64,000 nucleotides of DNA from Actinophytocola algeriensis (GCF_014203735.1 NZ_JACHJQ010000004.1:806001-870000), one strand, 5' to 3'; numbered from the stretch's first letter, positions 27,496 through 36,469 are shown. The notes: generated from the sequence alone by a model not told the origin. Numbers and translations are program-made.

Positions 27496-28025
27496 GTGTG
27501 TTCCGCAAGCTTCTCGACAAGGTGGTCGGCGACGGTACGCCGCCCGGTTTCACCGGCACGCTCGACAAGGAGGAGAGCGTCGTAGTCGCGGCCGAGGTCA
27601 AGGGCGGCGGGCACCTCGTGGTCACGTCGCTGGGCCTGTGGGTGCCCGCCGAGGACGGGTACCGCCGCATCGGGTGGCACCTGCTCAGCAAGGTGACCTG
27701 GGCCGACGGCGTGCTGGTCGTCATCGAGGCCGACGAGTCGGGGGAGGCGGGCGACGCGGTCCTGTTGACCGACAAGGCGCCACGCCGGTACCCGCTGGCC
27801 GCCCCCGGCAAGCTGCCGCAGGCCGTGCACCGCCGGGTGACCGGGTCGATCCGGTCCCGCCACCACCGGGAGCTGCCGGGCGGGGGAGCGTGGTTCGTGC
27901 AGCGCAAGGTGCCCGGTCGAGACGGCATCGTGCTGCAGGTCAGGGCCGATCCGGGCACGGATCCGGACGCCGTGCGGACGGTCGCCGCGGAGGTGGCCAT
28001 CAAGATCCGGGAAGCGCTACAGTAA
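27492..28025 (+). CDS. conserved hypothetical protein after dnaG
   Basis: The GTG at 27492 overlaps the dnaG stop; GTG 27498 is an alternative. The 177-residue soluble protein looks beta-rich ([35 protein letters not shown]), like PH-type domains, with a C-terminal helix ([12 protein letters not shown]). A protein of this kind follows dnaG in many Pseudonocardiales. No catalytic motif. Function unknown. Confidence 0.8.
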   Translation: MSVFRKLLDKVVGDGTPPGFTGTLDKEESVVVAAEVKGGGHLVVTSLGLWVPAEDGYRRIGWHLLSKVTWADGVLVVIEADESGEAGDAVLLTDKAPRRYPLAAPGKLPQAVHRRVTGSIRSRHHRELPGGGAWFVQRKVPGRDGIVLQVRADPGTDPDAVRTVAAEVAIKIREALQ

Positions 28026-28028
28026 GCA

Positions 28029-28040
28029 GTACGTACGTAC
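28029..28040. promoter_or_regulatory. GTACGTACGTAC palindrome before tam
   Basis: The 12 bases are a perfect palindrome of three GTAC units, placed 20 bases before the methyltransferase start and directly after the previous stop. It is a plausible regulator-binding site; no regulator gene is adjacent. Confidence 0.35.
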
Positions 28041-28060
28041 GGTTTTGCTTGGGAGGCGCT

Positions 28061-28825
28061 GTGTGGGATCCCTCGAAATACCTGACGTTCGCCGACCACC
28101 GCTCGCGCCCGTTCTTCGACCTCGTCGGCCGGATCACCGCGGACAGCCCTCGACGGGTCGTCGACCTCGGCTGCGGGCCGGGCAACCTGACCGCGGCGCT
28201 CGCGCAGCGGTGGCCGTCGGCCCGGATCGAGGCGTCGGACTCGTCGCCGGAGATGGTGGCGGCCGCGCGGGAACGGGGGATCGACGCTTCCGTGCTCGAC
28301 GTACGGGACTGGCAGCCCGCGCCGGACACGGACGTGGTGGTCTCGAACGCGGTGCTGCAGTGGGTGCCCGGCCACGAGGAACTGCCGGCTCGCTGGGCGA
28401 AGCAGCTGCCGCACGGGGCGTGGCTCGCGTTCCAGGTGCCGGGCAACTTCGGTGCGCCGTCCCACGTTCGCGTGCGTGAGCTGGCCGCGTCGCCGCGGTG
28501 GCGGGACCGTCTCGAGTCACTCGTACTGCGTGAGGACGACGCGGTGCTCGACCCCGGCGGGTACGCCGGTCCGCTGTCGGACGCCGGGTGCGCGGTCGAC
28601 GCCTGGGAGACCACCTACCTGCAGCGGCTGACCGGCGACGACCCCGTGCTGGAGTGGGTCACGGGCACGGCGCTGCGGCCGATCCGGACCGCCCTGTCCG
28701 ATGTGGACTGGGCGGAGTTCCGCGCCGAGCTGGCGCCCCTGCTGCGGGCGGACTACCCGCAACGGGAGGACGGCACGACATGGTTCCCGTTCCGGCGCGT
28801 CTTCGTGGTGGCCCAGACGCCGTGA
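28061..28825 (+). CDS. tam: trans-aconitate 2-methyltransferase-like SAM methyltransferase
   Basis: The GTG at 28061 follows GGGAGG by four bases and gives 254 residues, close to Tam of E. coli. The N-terminus [21 protein letters not shown] matches Tam (an initial W-DP-YLxFxxxRxRP). SAM-binding motif I is [12 protein letters not shown] and motif II is [12 protein letters not shown]. The enzyme methylates trans-aconitate, a by-product that inhibits aconitase. The assignment to Tam rather than a generic methyltransferase is based on the N-terminal and VLQWV patterns. Confidence 0.85.
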   Translation: MWDPSKYLTFADHRSRPFFDLVGRITADSPRRVVDLGCGPGNLTAALAQRWPSARIEASDSSPEMVAAARERGIDASVLDVRDWQPAPDTDVVVSNAVLQWVPGHEELPARWAKQLPHGAWLAFQVPGNFGAPSHVRVRELAASPRWRDRLESLVLREDDAVLDPGGYAGPLSDAGCAVDAWETTYLQRLTGDDPVLEWVTGTALRPIRTALSDVDWAEFRAELAPLLRADYPQREDGTTWFPFRRVFVVAQTP

Positions 28826-28858
28826 AAGGCGCGTTCAGGAGCGAACGCGCCTTTCACG
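28821..28858. terminator. bidirectional terminator between tam and the MmpL gene
   Basis: A perfect 16-bp stem, CGTGAAAGGCGCGTTC (28821-28836) with GAACGCGCCTTTCACG (28843-28858), has loop AGGAGC. The tam stop codon lies in the left arm and the convergent gene ends 11 bases beyond the right arm. Confidence 0.8.
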
Positions 28859-28868
28859 GGTGGTGCCG

Positions 28869-31034
28869 CTAGCCGACCGTGACGGGGTCGCGTTCCCCGG
28901 CGGGCGGCGGGGGCGGGGTCGTGGCCCGGTCGCCGTGACCGGGCCACCACGCCGCATGGCCCAGTAACGCGGTGAGGCTCGGCACCAGGAACATCGACAT
29001 CACGAACGCCGCGATCAGGATGCCGACCGACACCGCGAAACCCATCTCCATCAGGAACGAGACGCCGGCCAGCAGCATCGACGCGAACGTGCCCGCGAGG
29101 ATCACGCCTGCCGCTCCGACCGACGGACCGCCGTGCTCCACCGCGAGGTCCGCGGCCGTGCGCGGGTCGTGGCCGAGCTTCGCCTCCTCGCGTAGTCGCG
29201 CGATCATCAGGATGTTGTAGTCCGTGCCGATCGCCACCACGAAGAGGTAGACGAGCATCGGCAGCATGAACGACACCCCCGGCCGGTCACCGATGCCCTG
29301 GAACACCAGCACGGTCGCGCCCATGGTCGAGAAGAACCCGATGACCACCGCCAGCATCAGGTAGATCGGCGCCACGAGGCTGCGCAGCATCAGGCCGAGC
29401 ACGAGCGCGATCAGCACACCCGCGACCGGGAAGATGACCCACAGGTCCCGGGTGTTGGCGTCCCGGATGTCGGCGAACGCCGAGGTCAGGCCGCCGACCT
29501 TGGCGGTCGACCCCTCCGGTGCCTCCGCGTGCGCCACGTCCCGCAGCGGCCCGTCCACCAGGTCGAGCGACTCGTTCGCGTACGGGCTCGAGTCCAGCAG
29601 CAGGTCGATCTTGGCGATGGTGCCCTCTTCGTTGAGCGTCGCCGGCTGACCGGTCGGGCTCGGCATCACACCGCCGATGCCGGGTACGTCCTGCAGTTTC
29701 CGCGCGTAGGTCGCGAGTGCCTGCTCGTCGAGCGAGCCGCTGTCGGCCTTCACGTACACCGACGTCGGGTTCAGCGCACCGGACGGGAAACCGGCCGCCA
29801 TGTACTCCAGCCCGCGGGCCGACTCCGTGTCGCTCGGCAGCTGGCCGGTCTGGTCGTAGTCGGTGTTGAACCCGAGCATGCCCAGCGCCAGCGCCACCAT
29901 CACACCGCCGGACGCGATCGCCACGACTCCGGGACGGCGGCCGGTGAACTTGCCGAGCCGCTGGAACACGGTGCCCTTCGGCGTGCGCTGCCAGGACTTC
30001 GACGGCCAGAACACCTTGGTGCCCAACAGGGACACGACGGCCGGGATCAGCGTGACCGACGCGATCGCCATCAGTACGACCGCGATCGACAGACCCGGCC
30101 CGAAGCTCGTGAACGCACCGAACACCGCGAGCAGCAACGCCATGAACGCGATCACGATGGCCGCCGCGGCCGACGCGATGACCTCGCCGACCCGCGCGAC
30201 CGCCGCCACGAGCGCGGTCTTCGGGTCGTCGCCCGCACGCAGTCGTTCGCGGTACCGGAACAGCAGGAACACGATGTAGTCCGTGCCGACGCCGTACAAC
30301 ACGATCGTCATCACGATCTGCACCGACTGGTCGACCTGGAAGCCGAAGGCCTGCGCGAGCCACGCGACCAGGCCAGGGGCGATGGCGCTGACCACGCCGA
30401 CCGTGACGATCGGCAGCAGTGCCGCGACCGGGCTGCGGTAGATCACCAGCAGCAGACCGATGATCAGCACGATCGTGGCCGCGCCGACGATCACCAGCGC
30501 GCTGTCGAACGCGTCCGCGTTGTCGGCGAACATCGCGACGTCACCGGTGACCGCGTACTCCAGGTCGGTGCCCGCCAGCCCGTCGGTGGCCCGTTCGCGG
30601 ATCTCCTTGACCGCGTCGACGAGCTTCGGATCGTCCCCCATGCCCTCGAGGCCGACCGTGACCAGTTGGACCTTCTGGTTCGGCGACAGGAACTGATCGC
30701 CCGTCAGCACCGCTGTGACCCGCTCGATCCCCGCCCCGTCGAGGTCCGTGCCGAGGTCACCGATCGCTTTCTTGTCCTCGCCAGTGAGCTCCTGGCTGTC
30801 CTGCCGCTTGACCACGATCGTCGCGCTGGCCTGGTCCGCCCGCCCGAAGGACTGCTCGGCCAGTTCGCCCGCCTGCACCGACTCGTAGTCGGCGGGCAGG
30901 AAGTTGGCCTGGTCGCGGGTGGTGACATCGGCGAGCGTGGGCGCGAACGCCACGATCCCGACCGTGATGAGCAACCACCCCGCGATCACCTTCCACGGGT
31001 TGTGCACGACCAGGCGCCCCAGTCGTTCGAACAT
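28869..31034 (-). CDS. MmpL-family RND transporter
   Basis: The 721-residue protein has the MMPL topology: one N-terminal helix, an external domain of ~150 residues, a bundle of five helices, a second external domain, and a second bundle. Each bundle has the family signature GTDY (VGTDYIVFLLFRYRE and IGTDYNILMIARLREE), whose Asp-Tyr pair relays protons. Short MMPL proteins of this kind export lipids or drugs. A Pro-rich cytoplasmic tail ends the protein. It is divergent from a TetR regulator with a palindrome between them, so it is probably the repressed target. Confidence 0.92.
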   Translation of the reverse strand: MFERLGRLVVHNPWKVIAGWLLITVGIVAFAPTLADVTTRDQANFLPADYESVQAGELAEQSFGRADQASATIVVKRQDSQELTGEDKKAIGDLGTDLDGAGIERVTAVLTGDQFLSPNQKVQLVTVGLEGMGDDPKLVDAVKEIRERATDGLAGTDLEYAVTGDVAMFADNADAFDSALVIVGAATIVLIIGLLLVIYRSPVAALLPIVTVGVVSAIAPGLVAWLAQAFGFQVDQSVQIVMTIVLYGVGTDYIVFLLFRYRERLRAGDDPKTALVAAVARVGEVIASAAAAIVIAFMALLLAVFGAFTSFGPGLSIAVVLMAIASVTLIPAVVSLLGTKVFWPSKSWQRTPKGTVFQRLGKFTGRRPGVVAIASGGVMVALALGMLGFNTDYDQTGQLPSDTESARGLEYMAAGFPSGALNPTSVYVKADSGSLDEQALATYARKLQDVPGIGGVMPSPTGQPATLNEEGTIAKIDLLLDSSPYANESLDLVDGPLRDVAHAEAPEGSTAKVGGLTSAFADIRDANTRDLWVIFPVAGVLIALVLGLMLRSLVAPIYLMLAVVIGFFSTMGATVLVFQGIGDRPGVSFMLPMLVYLFVVAIGTDYNILMIARLREEAKLGHDPRTAADLAVEHGGPSVGAAGVILAGTFASMLLAGVSFLMEMGFAVSVGILIAAFVMSMFLVPSLTALLGHAAWWPGHGDRATTPPPPPAGERDPVTVG

Positions 31035-31079
31035 CTTGCCTCCCCTGTGAGATGCCGCCCTCTCAACAAGTGATGAGTC

Positions 31080-31099
31080 TACCTGCCGCCCGGTAGGTA
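31080..31099. promoter_or_regulatory. probable TetR operator
   Basis: TACCT-N10-AGGTA spans 20 bp (31080-31099), and CTACC/GGTAG arms overlap it. It sits in the 137-base region between the divergent mmpL-type and tetR genes, 45 bases from the mmpL start. Confidence 0.65.
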
Positions 31100-31171
31100 A
31101 GATCGTGTGAGGGGCCGAGCCGGGCGAACGCTAACGTGTGTGGGCTGAGAAACTGCTGAGGAGGAGCGCGG

Positions 31172-31765
31172 ATGGACGGGGACACCCGCGACACGATTCG
31201 TGCGGTTGCCCTGGAGTTGTTCTCGAACAAGGGATTCGAGCAAACGAGTCTGCGGGAGATCGCCGAGCGCGTCGGGCTGACGAAGGCGTCGCTGTACTAC
31301 CACTACTCGTCGAAACAGGCGTTGTTGCTGGCGGTCGTCGAGCCGGTGATCACCGGCTGGCGGACGATCGTCGACGACACCGCCACGCTCGAACAGAATC
31401 CCGAGACCGTGCGGCAGGTCGTGGGCCGGTGCCTCGAGGTGTTCCTCCGCAACCGGTCGGTGGCCGGCATCTTCCAGCGCGACGCGGCCGGTGTTGCGGT
31501 CGTGCTCGGCACGTTGTGGGACGACATGATCGACCTCGGGAAGCGGCTCGTCGCGTGGCTCGCGGGCCCGTCGCCGACCGCGGAGAGCCGGCTGCGCGCG
31601 ATCGCCGCCATGGAGGTGCTCGGCGCGGTCCTGACCTCCGCGACCTACCAGGACGACGGCGAGTTCACCGAGGACGAGCTGCGCACGGTGCTGTCACAGG
31701 CAGCGCTGGATGTCCTCCGGTTGGCGGCTGAACCCGCCGAGCCCGGTATGCGTAGGTTGGGTTGA
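31172..31765 (+). CDS. TetR-family repressor
   Basis: The 197-residue protein has a typical N-terminal DNA-binding domain (ALELFSNKGFEQTSLREIAERVGLTKASLYYHYSSKQ), here given in consecutive pieces: turn GFEQTSL, recognition helix TKASLYYHY. The C-terminal ligand domain resembles the TetR_C group. GAGGAG lies upstream of the ATG. It is divergent from the MmpL transporter and probably represses it until the pump substrate binds. Confidence 0.92.
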   Translation: MDGDTRDTIRAVALELFSNKGFEQTSLREIAERVGLTKASLYYHYSSKQALLLAVVEPVITGWRTIVDDTATLEQNPETVRQVVGRCLEVFLRNRSVAGIFQRDAAGVAVVLGTLWDDMIDLGKRLVAWLAGPSPTAESRLRAIAAMEVLGAVLTSATYQDDGEFTEDELRTVLSQAALDVLRLAAEPAEPGMRRLG

Positions 31766-31793
31766 CCCTGTCTCCCACGCATAGGACGTTTCG

Positions 31794-32672
31794 ATGTTTC
31801 GACGCGTTGGTGTTGTACTGGCTGCCCTGCTCGTGATCACGCCCGCGGTGGCGGCCGCGTCCCCGGCGTTCCCCACGACCATCGACCTGCCGAACGGTTT
31901 CCAGCCGGAAGGGATCGCGATCGGACCCGGTCCGGTGGCGTACTTCGGTTCGCTCGCCGACGGCCGGATCTACCGCGCCGACCTGCGGACGGGCCGCGGT
32001 CGCGTCATCAGCGAAGGCCCCGGCACCCCCTCGGTAGGCCTCAAGACCGACCAGAAGGGACGCCTGTACGTCGCGGGTGGCGCCGCCGGGAACGCGCGGG
32101 TGATCGACACGCGCACCGGCGAGGTGCTGGCGTCGTACCAGCTCACCACGGCCGCCGCGTTCGTCAACGACGTGGCGCTGGCCGGCGGGTCGGCCTGGTT
32201 CACGGACTCGGTGAACCAGCAGCTGTACCGGCTCACGGGCGGGACGGCCACGACCGTCCCGATCACCGGTGACCTCGTGTACGGCGAGGGCTTCAACGCC
32301 AACGGCATCGCGCCGACGCCGGACGGCAAGGCCCTGCTGGTGGTGCAGTCGAACACCGGCAAGCTGTTCCGGGTCGGGTTCGACGGCCGGTCGACGCTGG
32401 TGGCGCTGGACTACCCGCTCACGAACGGCGACGGCCTGCTGCTGTCCGGCCGCACCCTGTACGTCGTGCAGAACCGGCTCAACACGGTGGCGGTGCTGCA
32501 CCTGGACCGCCACGCGACCCGCGCGGTGCTGAAGAAGACGCTGACGGACGAGCGGTTCGACGTCCCGACCACGGTGGCCGCGTTCGGGAACCGGCTGTAC
32601 CTGCCGAACGCGCGGTTCGGCACCACGCCCGGCCCGGACGTGGAGTACCAGGTGATCGCTATTCGCCGTTGA
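31794..32672 (+). CDS. secreted SMP-30/NHL-type beta-propeller protein
   Basis: Residues 1-22 form a cleavable signal peptide ending AAA/SP. The mature part has repeated blades with GIAIGPGPVAYFGSLADGRIYRAD and later PNGIAPTPDGKALLVVQ. This pattern fits SMP-30/gluconolactonase-like or NHL six-bladed propellers; actinobacterial homologues are sometimes mislabelled superoxide dismutase. Metal ligands typical of gluconolactonases are not clear, so activity is not assigned. The gene runs convergently into the DUF1906 gene with a 14-base overlap. Confidence 0.8.
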   Translation: MFRRVGVVLAALLVITPAVAAASPAFPTTIDLPNGFQPEGIAIGPGPVAYFGSLADGRIYRADLRTGRGRVISEGPGTPSVGLKTDQKGRLYVAGGAAGNARVIDTRTGEVLASYQLTTAAAFVNDVALAGGSAWFTDSVNQQLYRLTGGTATTVPITGDLVYGEGFNANGIAPTPDGKALLVVQSNTGKLFRVGFDGRSTLVALDYPLTNGDGLLLSGRTLYVVQNRLNTVAVLHLDRHATRAVLKKTLTDERFDVPTTVAAFGNRLYLPNARFGTTPGPDVEYQVIAIRR

Positions 32673-33591
32673 GGTGCTGAAGGATCTTCTCGACGATCCG
32701 GTCGGCCTGCTCGTCAGGCATGACATCGCGCACGGCCGCCTCGATGAGGTCCCGCTGAGCGGCGACGACCTCATCGGGTGCGGGCGCGTGCGCGGCGACC
32801 GCGTCGTCGATCATGGTGTTGAGCGCCTCGGGGGCGATGCCCTTCTCCGCGGCGATCGCCGCGAGGATCGCCTGGTCCCTCGCGTTCTGCATCTCCCAGG
32901 CGCGGTCGATGTTGGCGACCACGGCGCCGAGGGTGGTCTCGCCGCCGAGCGCGGAGCCCTGCCGCTTGATCCGGTAGTTGAACACGTCGCTGGCGGCCAC
33001 GTCGTCCTCCGTGTGCTGGCCCCAGTCCGGCTGGAGCACGTCGTTGATGTCGCAGCCGATCCCGCCGACCACGACGGTGCCGACCCGCTGGTACAGGTGC
33101 CTTCCGGGGAACAGCTTCACCGGGGTGCCGGACCACGCGCGGCATTGCCAGAACCAGCGCGCGACCCCCGCCTGCTGCGCGCGGACGCAGACGTCGTACT
33201 CGCCGTACACGCCGGTCAGCCCCACACCGCCGACCGTCTGCGACGCGCCACGCAGGTACTCCACCATGGTGCCGAACTCACCACTCGTGACCACGTCCCG
33301 GTCGACGGCCATGTAGATCGGCCGGTCGGCGGGGAAGCCGATCTGGTTCGCGTGGTTACGAGCGCGGGACCCGGCCACCCGGCCCTGCCCGAACCCGCCG
33401 AGCCAGTCCTCGGTGTGGTCCTCGTACACCAGCGCCATGCCGATGCCGTGTCTTGTGAAGTCCGCCAGCTCACCCGCGTTGGTGCACTTCGTGCGCGATG
33501 GGAAGCCGATGTACCGCACGGCTCCGCCGTAGCCGGCCCGTCTGATCGCCGCCGCGCCGGGTTTGCCCGCCGAGTAGTCGAGTACGAGCAT
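32659..33591 (-). CDS. DUF1906 glycoside-hydrolase-like protein
   Basis: The ATG at 33591 (MLVLDYSAGKPG) follows GGAGGGCGGAGC. The 310-residue protein opens with a DUF1906 domain related to Rv2525c of M. tuberculosis and to GH25-like TIM barrels: strand LDYSAG, IGFPSRTKC, ALVYEDHTEDWLGGF, and PIYMAVDRDV as the acidic strand. The C-terminal ~90 residues are helical and predicted coiled, with no enzymatic motif. No signal peptide or twin-arginine motif is seen, unlike Rv2525c. A cell-wall sugar target is inferred from the family. Confidence 0.85.
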   Translation of the reverse strand: MLVLDYSAGKPGAAAIRRAGYGGAVRYIGFPSRTKCTNAGELADFTRHGIGMALVYEDHTEDWLGGFGQGRVAGSRARNHANQIGFPADRPIYMAVDRDVVTSGEFGTMVEYLRGASQTVGGVGLTGVYGEYDVCVRAQQAGVARWFWQCRAWSGTPVKLFPGRHLYQRVGTVVVGGIGCDINDVLQPDWGQHTEDDVAASDVFNYRIKRQGSALGGETTLGAVVANIDRAWEMQNARDQAILAAIAAEKGIAPEALNTMIDDAVAAHAPAPDEVVAAQRDLIEAAVRDVMPDEQADRIVEKILQHLNGE

Positions 33592-33697
33592 GCTCCGCCC
33601 TCCTCGGTCGCTCACTCCGGATAACGGGTCGTGCGCGCAGAGGGTTCGACAGATCGGGGCAAATCCCCCAGGTGGACCAACGGCCAGGGCATGAAAA

Positions 33698-33722
33698 CGC
33701 CCCAGGCACATGGCCTGGGGCG
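33698..33722 (-). terminator. intrinsic terminator of tRNA-Asn
   Basis: On the minus strand, CGCCCCAGGC and GCCTGGGGCG form a perfect 10-bp stem with a 5-base loop, followed by TTTT. It starts seven bases after the tRNA 3' end. Confidence 0.85.
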
Positions 33723-33728
33723 GAAAGC

Positions 33729-33800
33729 TCCTCCAGCTGGACTCGAACCAGCAACCCTTCGATTAACAGTCGAATGCTCTGCCAATTGAGCTATGGAGGA
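33729..33800 (-). tRNA. tRNA-Asn (GTT)
   Basis: The 72-base minus-strand gene folds as a cloverleaf: acceptor TCCTCCA/TGGAGGA, D-arm AGCTCAATTGGCAGAGC, anticodon loop CTGTTAA with GTT, and T-arm GCTGG-TTCGAGT-CCAGC. CCA is not encoded. Confidence 0.97.
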
Positions 33801-33938
33801 TCGCCCGCCGGACCCCGTCCGGCGAGAGCTAACTCTAGCGCATGCCCGGAACCGGATTGCCCGCCACCCGGCGTTCGGGGCGCGGGTAGGGGAAGATGGA
33901 GGTGAAACAGCAGGTCGAGCCATGGGAGGCGAGGACAC

Positions 33939-34175
33939 ATGAAGGCGTTCATCCTGGGCGCCGCGGTCGGGTACGTGCTGGGCGCGAAGGCGGGCCGTAG
34001 CCGATACGACCAGATCATGCGGACCTATCGCAAGATCGCCGACCACCCGGCCGTGCAGGGCGCGGCCGGCATCGCGCGAGCGAAGGTCGGTGAGAAGACC
34101 GGCCTCGGGAACCGGCACAAGACGACTGCCCAGCAGACCAACGGCCGTCGTGAGCCTGCCTACACACAGTCGTGA
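33939..34175 (+). CDS. small hypothetical protein with hydrophobic N-terminus
   Basis: The 78-residue protein begins MKAFILGAAVGYVLGAKAG, a short hydrophobic Gly-rich segment like YtxH-type proteins, then a basic helical part (RSRYDQIMRTYRKIADHP). GGAGGCGAGG lies upstream of the ATG. It overlaps the start of the next gene by 26 bases. Related small proteins are common before adenosine-deaminase-like genes in this group, as far as I recall. Function unknown. Confidence 0.75.
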   Translation: MKAFILGAAVGYVLGAKAGRSRYDQIMRTYRKIADHPAVQGAAGIARAKVGEKTGLGNRHKTTAQQTNGRREPAYTQS

Positions 34176-35145
34176 CCTGAAGGAGCTGCCGAAAGCGCAG
34201 CTCCACCTGCACCTGACGGGCGCGATGCGGCCGGCCACGCTCCTCGAGCTGGCCGGCCGCCACGGCATCGAGGTACCTCCACCGCTCGCGTCCGGCGCCG
34301 GCACGTGGGCGGCGTTCCAGGACCGCTACGACGCGTCCCGGGCCACCCTCCGTACTCCCGCTGACATCGCGCGGGTGATCGCCGAGGCCGCGGCCGATGA
34401 CGCGGCTGACGGTTGCCGGTGGCTGGAGATCCAGGTCGATCCCACGTCGTACGCGCCGGTCTTCGGCGGGCTCGAGGCCGTGCTGGAGGCGGTGCTCGCG
34501 GGCGCCGCGGCCGCGCCCATCCCGGTGGGGGTGCTGGTGGCGTCGAGCTGGCAGCGGGCTCCGTCGCACGCGGTGACGCTGGCTCGGCTCGCCGCTCGGT
34601 ACGCGGCCTTCGGTGTGGTCGGGTTCGGACTGTCGAACGACGAACGCGGTGTGTGGGTGGGTGACTTCTCGCGTGCCTTCCAGGTGGCCGCGGACGCCGG
34701 GTTGCCGGGGGCACCGCATTCGGGGTTCTACACACCCGCTTCGCACGTGCGGTCCTGTGTGGAGTTGCTGGGCGCCTCGCGGATCGGGCACGGGACGTCG
34801 GCCGCCGACTCTCCGCCGGTACTCGAGTTGCTGGCGGAACGGCAGGTGACGGTCGAGATCTGCCCGACGTCGTACCCGCCGTTCGGCGTGCACTCGCTGT
34901 CGGCCGTCCCGGTGCGGACGTTCCTGTCGGCCGGGGTGCCGGTGGCACTGTCGACCGACGACCCCCTGCTGTTCGGGGTCGGGCTGGCGGGTCAGTACGC
35001 GATCTGCCGGTCTGAACTGGGGCTGACGGACACCGAACTGGCCACGCTCGCCGCCGACGGGATTCGCGCTTCCTCGGCGCCCGAGACGTTGAAGAAGACG
35101 CTGCTGGCAGAGGTCGACGAGTGGCTGACTTGCGACAACAAGTAA
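34150..35145 (+). CDS. adenosine deaminase-like amidohydrolase lacking the catalytic Glu
   Basis: From the GTG at 34150 the protein has 331 residues. Zinc ligands of the ADA family are in place: HLHL (His19, His21), PHSG (His190), and STDDP (Asp270 or Asp271), with RIGHG (His214) and CPTSY. In true deaminases HAGE supplies a catalytic Glu; here the same position is Phe193 (HSGF). HLDG is also HLTG. Deaminase activity on adenosine is therefore doubtful; a changed substrate or non-hydrolytic role is possible. The start overlaps the preceding small gene and no clear ribosome-binding site is present. Confidence 0.85.
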   Translation: MSLPTHSRDLKELPKAQLHLHLTGAMRPATLLELAGRHGIEVPPPLASGAGTWAAFQDRYDASRATLRTPADIARVIAEAAADDAADGCRWLEIQVDPTSYAPVFGGLEAVLEAVLAGAAAAPIPVGVLVASSWQRAPSHAVTLARLAARYAAFGVVGFGLSNDERGVWVGDFSRAFQVAADAGLPGAPHSGFYTPASHVRSCVELLGASRIGHGTSAADSPPVLELLAERQVTVEICPTSYPPFGVHSLSAVPVRTFLSAGVPVALSTDDPLLFGVGLAGQYAICRSELGLTDTELATLAADGIRASSAPETLKKTLLAEVDEWLTCDNK

Positions 35146-35167
35146 CCTTGCCGCACACCGTGCACTG

Positions 35168-35241
<74 letters not shown>

Positions 35242-35288
35242 CGTTTGGCATGTTCGGCGCTGGCGCGCCTTCCCCGTGCCCTTGTTTG

Positions 35289-35533
35289 TTGTGGGGGCGA
35301 CCCCCCACACCCCCACGGTGCGGTTGGTTCCTGACCCAGCCTGGTTCCGTTGGGCCCGGCCTTGGCCGACGGTGGTTCGCCGACTCGGTTCGTATTGTGG
35401 TGCATGTGACCCACACCTCCGGCTGACCCTGCTCAGTTGCCGCGCAACTTCGCCGGGTCGGTCGTCATGTTGCGGGGCGACCCCCGCGGGCCCTGCGGTG
35501 CGGTCGGTTCCTGACCCGGCGTGGTCGCGTTGA
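35289..35533. repeat. two ~62-bp repeat units with a conserved hairpin, in the 331-base gene-free stretch after the tRNA
   Basis: Units at 35289-35350 and 35469-35530 are exactly 180 bases apart and share GGTGCGGT-GGTTCCTGACCC. Each begins with a hairpin around the loop CGAC: stem GTGGGGG/CCCCCAC in unit 1 (35291-35308) and GCGGGG/CCCCGC in unit 2 (35472-35487). Paired bases at two stem positions change together. The stretch 35242-35572 holds nothing else I can identify as a gene. Confidence 0.75.
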
Positions 35534-35572
35534 TGATGTCGCGTCGATGATCGATCGGCATTCGTTGTCGGT

Positions 35573-36430
35573 CTAGTTGGTGATCGTGCGGCCACCCGTG
35601 ACGCGCAGCAGGTCGAGTTTTCCCGCGTCGTCGCTGCCGGCCGGGGCTGTGTAGGTGACTATGCGGAGGTCGGCGCCCGGGGCGATGAGGACGTCACAGT
35701 CGAGCAGGACGTCGCCGATTTCCGGATGCCGGATCGTCTTTCGCTCGGTCACGTGCTGGGACGCGGTCGCCGTGGTCCAGAAGTGGGCGAAGGCGTCGGA
35801 TGTCGCGCGCAGCTCGCGCACCAGGTTGTCGAGGCGGGCGTCCGCCGGATAGCGGGACACGGCGTCCTTGAGGTCGGCGACGATCGACGCGGCCAAGGCG
35901 TCCTCGCCGCGTTCGGACCGGATGGGACGCATCGCGGCCCGGGCTGTGCCGTCGCCGAACAGGGCGCGGGCGAGGTTGCGTTCGGTGGCCGGGAGCGTCG
36001 CGGCGTCGCCGTGCAGGGCGGTCCACATGTCGTTCCACCACACGAGAGTCCAGTCGGCGGCGAACACTCCGATGGGTACGTCGCCGAGGCGCGCGGCGAG
36101 CCGCTGGATGCTCGCGGGCACGTGGGTGTTGACCGTCCCGTCCCTGGGCGGCAGGAGCCCGGCGCTTCGGAAGAGCTGGTCGCGGTCGGCGCGGGTGAGC
36201 TGAAGTGCGCGGGCGAGGGCGCCGACGACCTGGGCCGACGGGTTCGTCGCGCGTCCCTGCTCCAGGCGTAGGACGTAGTCGACGGAGAGCCCGGCCAGCT
36301 GCGCGAGTTCCTCGCGGCGCAGGCCAGGGGCACGGCGGCCGGGCACCGTGGTGAAACCTGCGTCGGCCGGGGCGAGGCGGTCGCGCCAGAAGCGCATGAG
36401 CGCACCGAAGCCGTCGTGGGAGGCAGCCAT
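35573..36430 (-). CDS. XRE-family regulator with MmyB-like ligand domain
   Basis: The 285-residue protein has an N-terminal helix-turn-helix (REELAQLAGLSVDYVLRLEQGR) and the C-terminal MmyB-like domain (DWTLVWWNDMWTALHG), which in relatives binds a small hydrophobic ligand. Regulators of this family are commonly divergent from a short-chain dehydrogenase they control, as here. The ATG start is 142 bases from the SDR start. The stop lies within 5 bases of the repeat-bearing gap. Confidence 0.92.
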   Translation of the reverse strand: MAASHDGFGALMRFWRDRLAPADAGFTTVPGRRAPGLRREELAQLAGLSVDYVLRLEQGRATNPSAQVVGALARALQLTRADRDQLFRSAGLLPPRDGTVNTHVPASIQRLAARLGDVPIGVFAADWTLVWWNDMWTALHGDAATLPATERNLARALFGDGTARAAMRPIRSERGEDALAASIVADLKDAVSRYPADARLDNLVRELRATSDAFAHFWTTATASQHVTERKTIRHPEIGDVLLDCDVLIAPGADLRIVTYTAPAGSDDAGKLDLLRVTGGRTITN

Positions 36431-36469
36431 GGCCTCATTGTCACCTCGCGGCGCCGGGCGAGCCTGGGT

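Noticed and set aside
35289-35533. CRISPR-like array
   Set aside because: There are only two diverged units at 180-base spacing, with no uniform short spacers and no cas genes.
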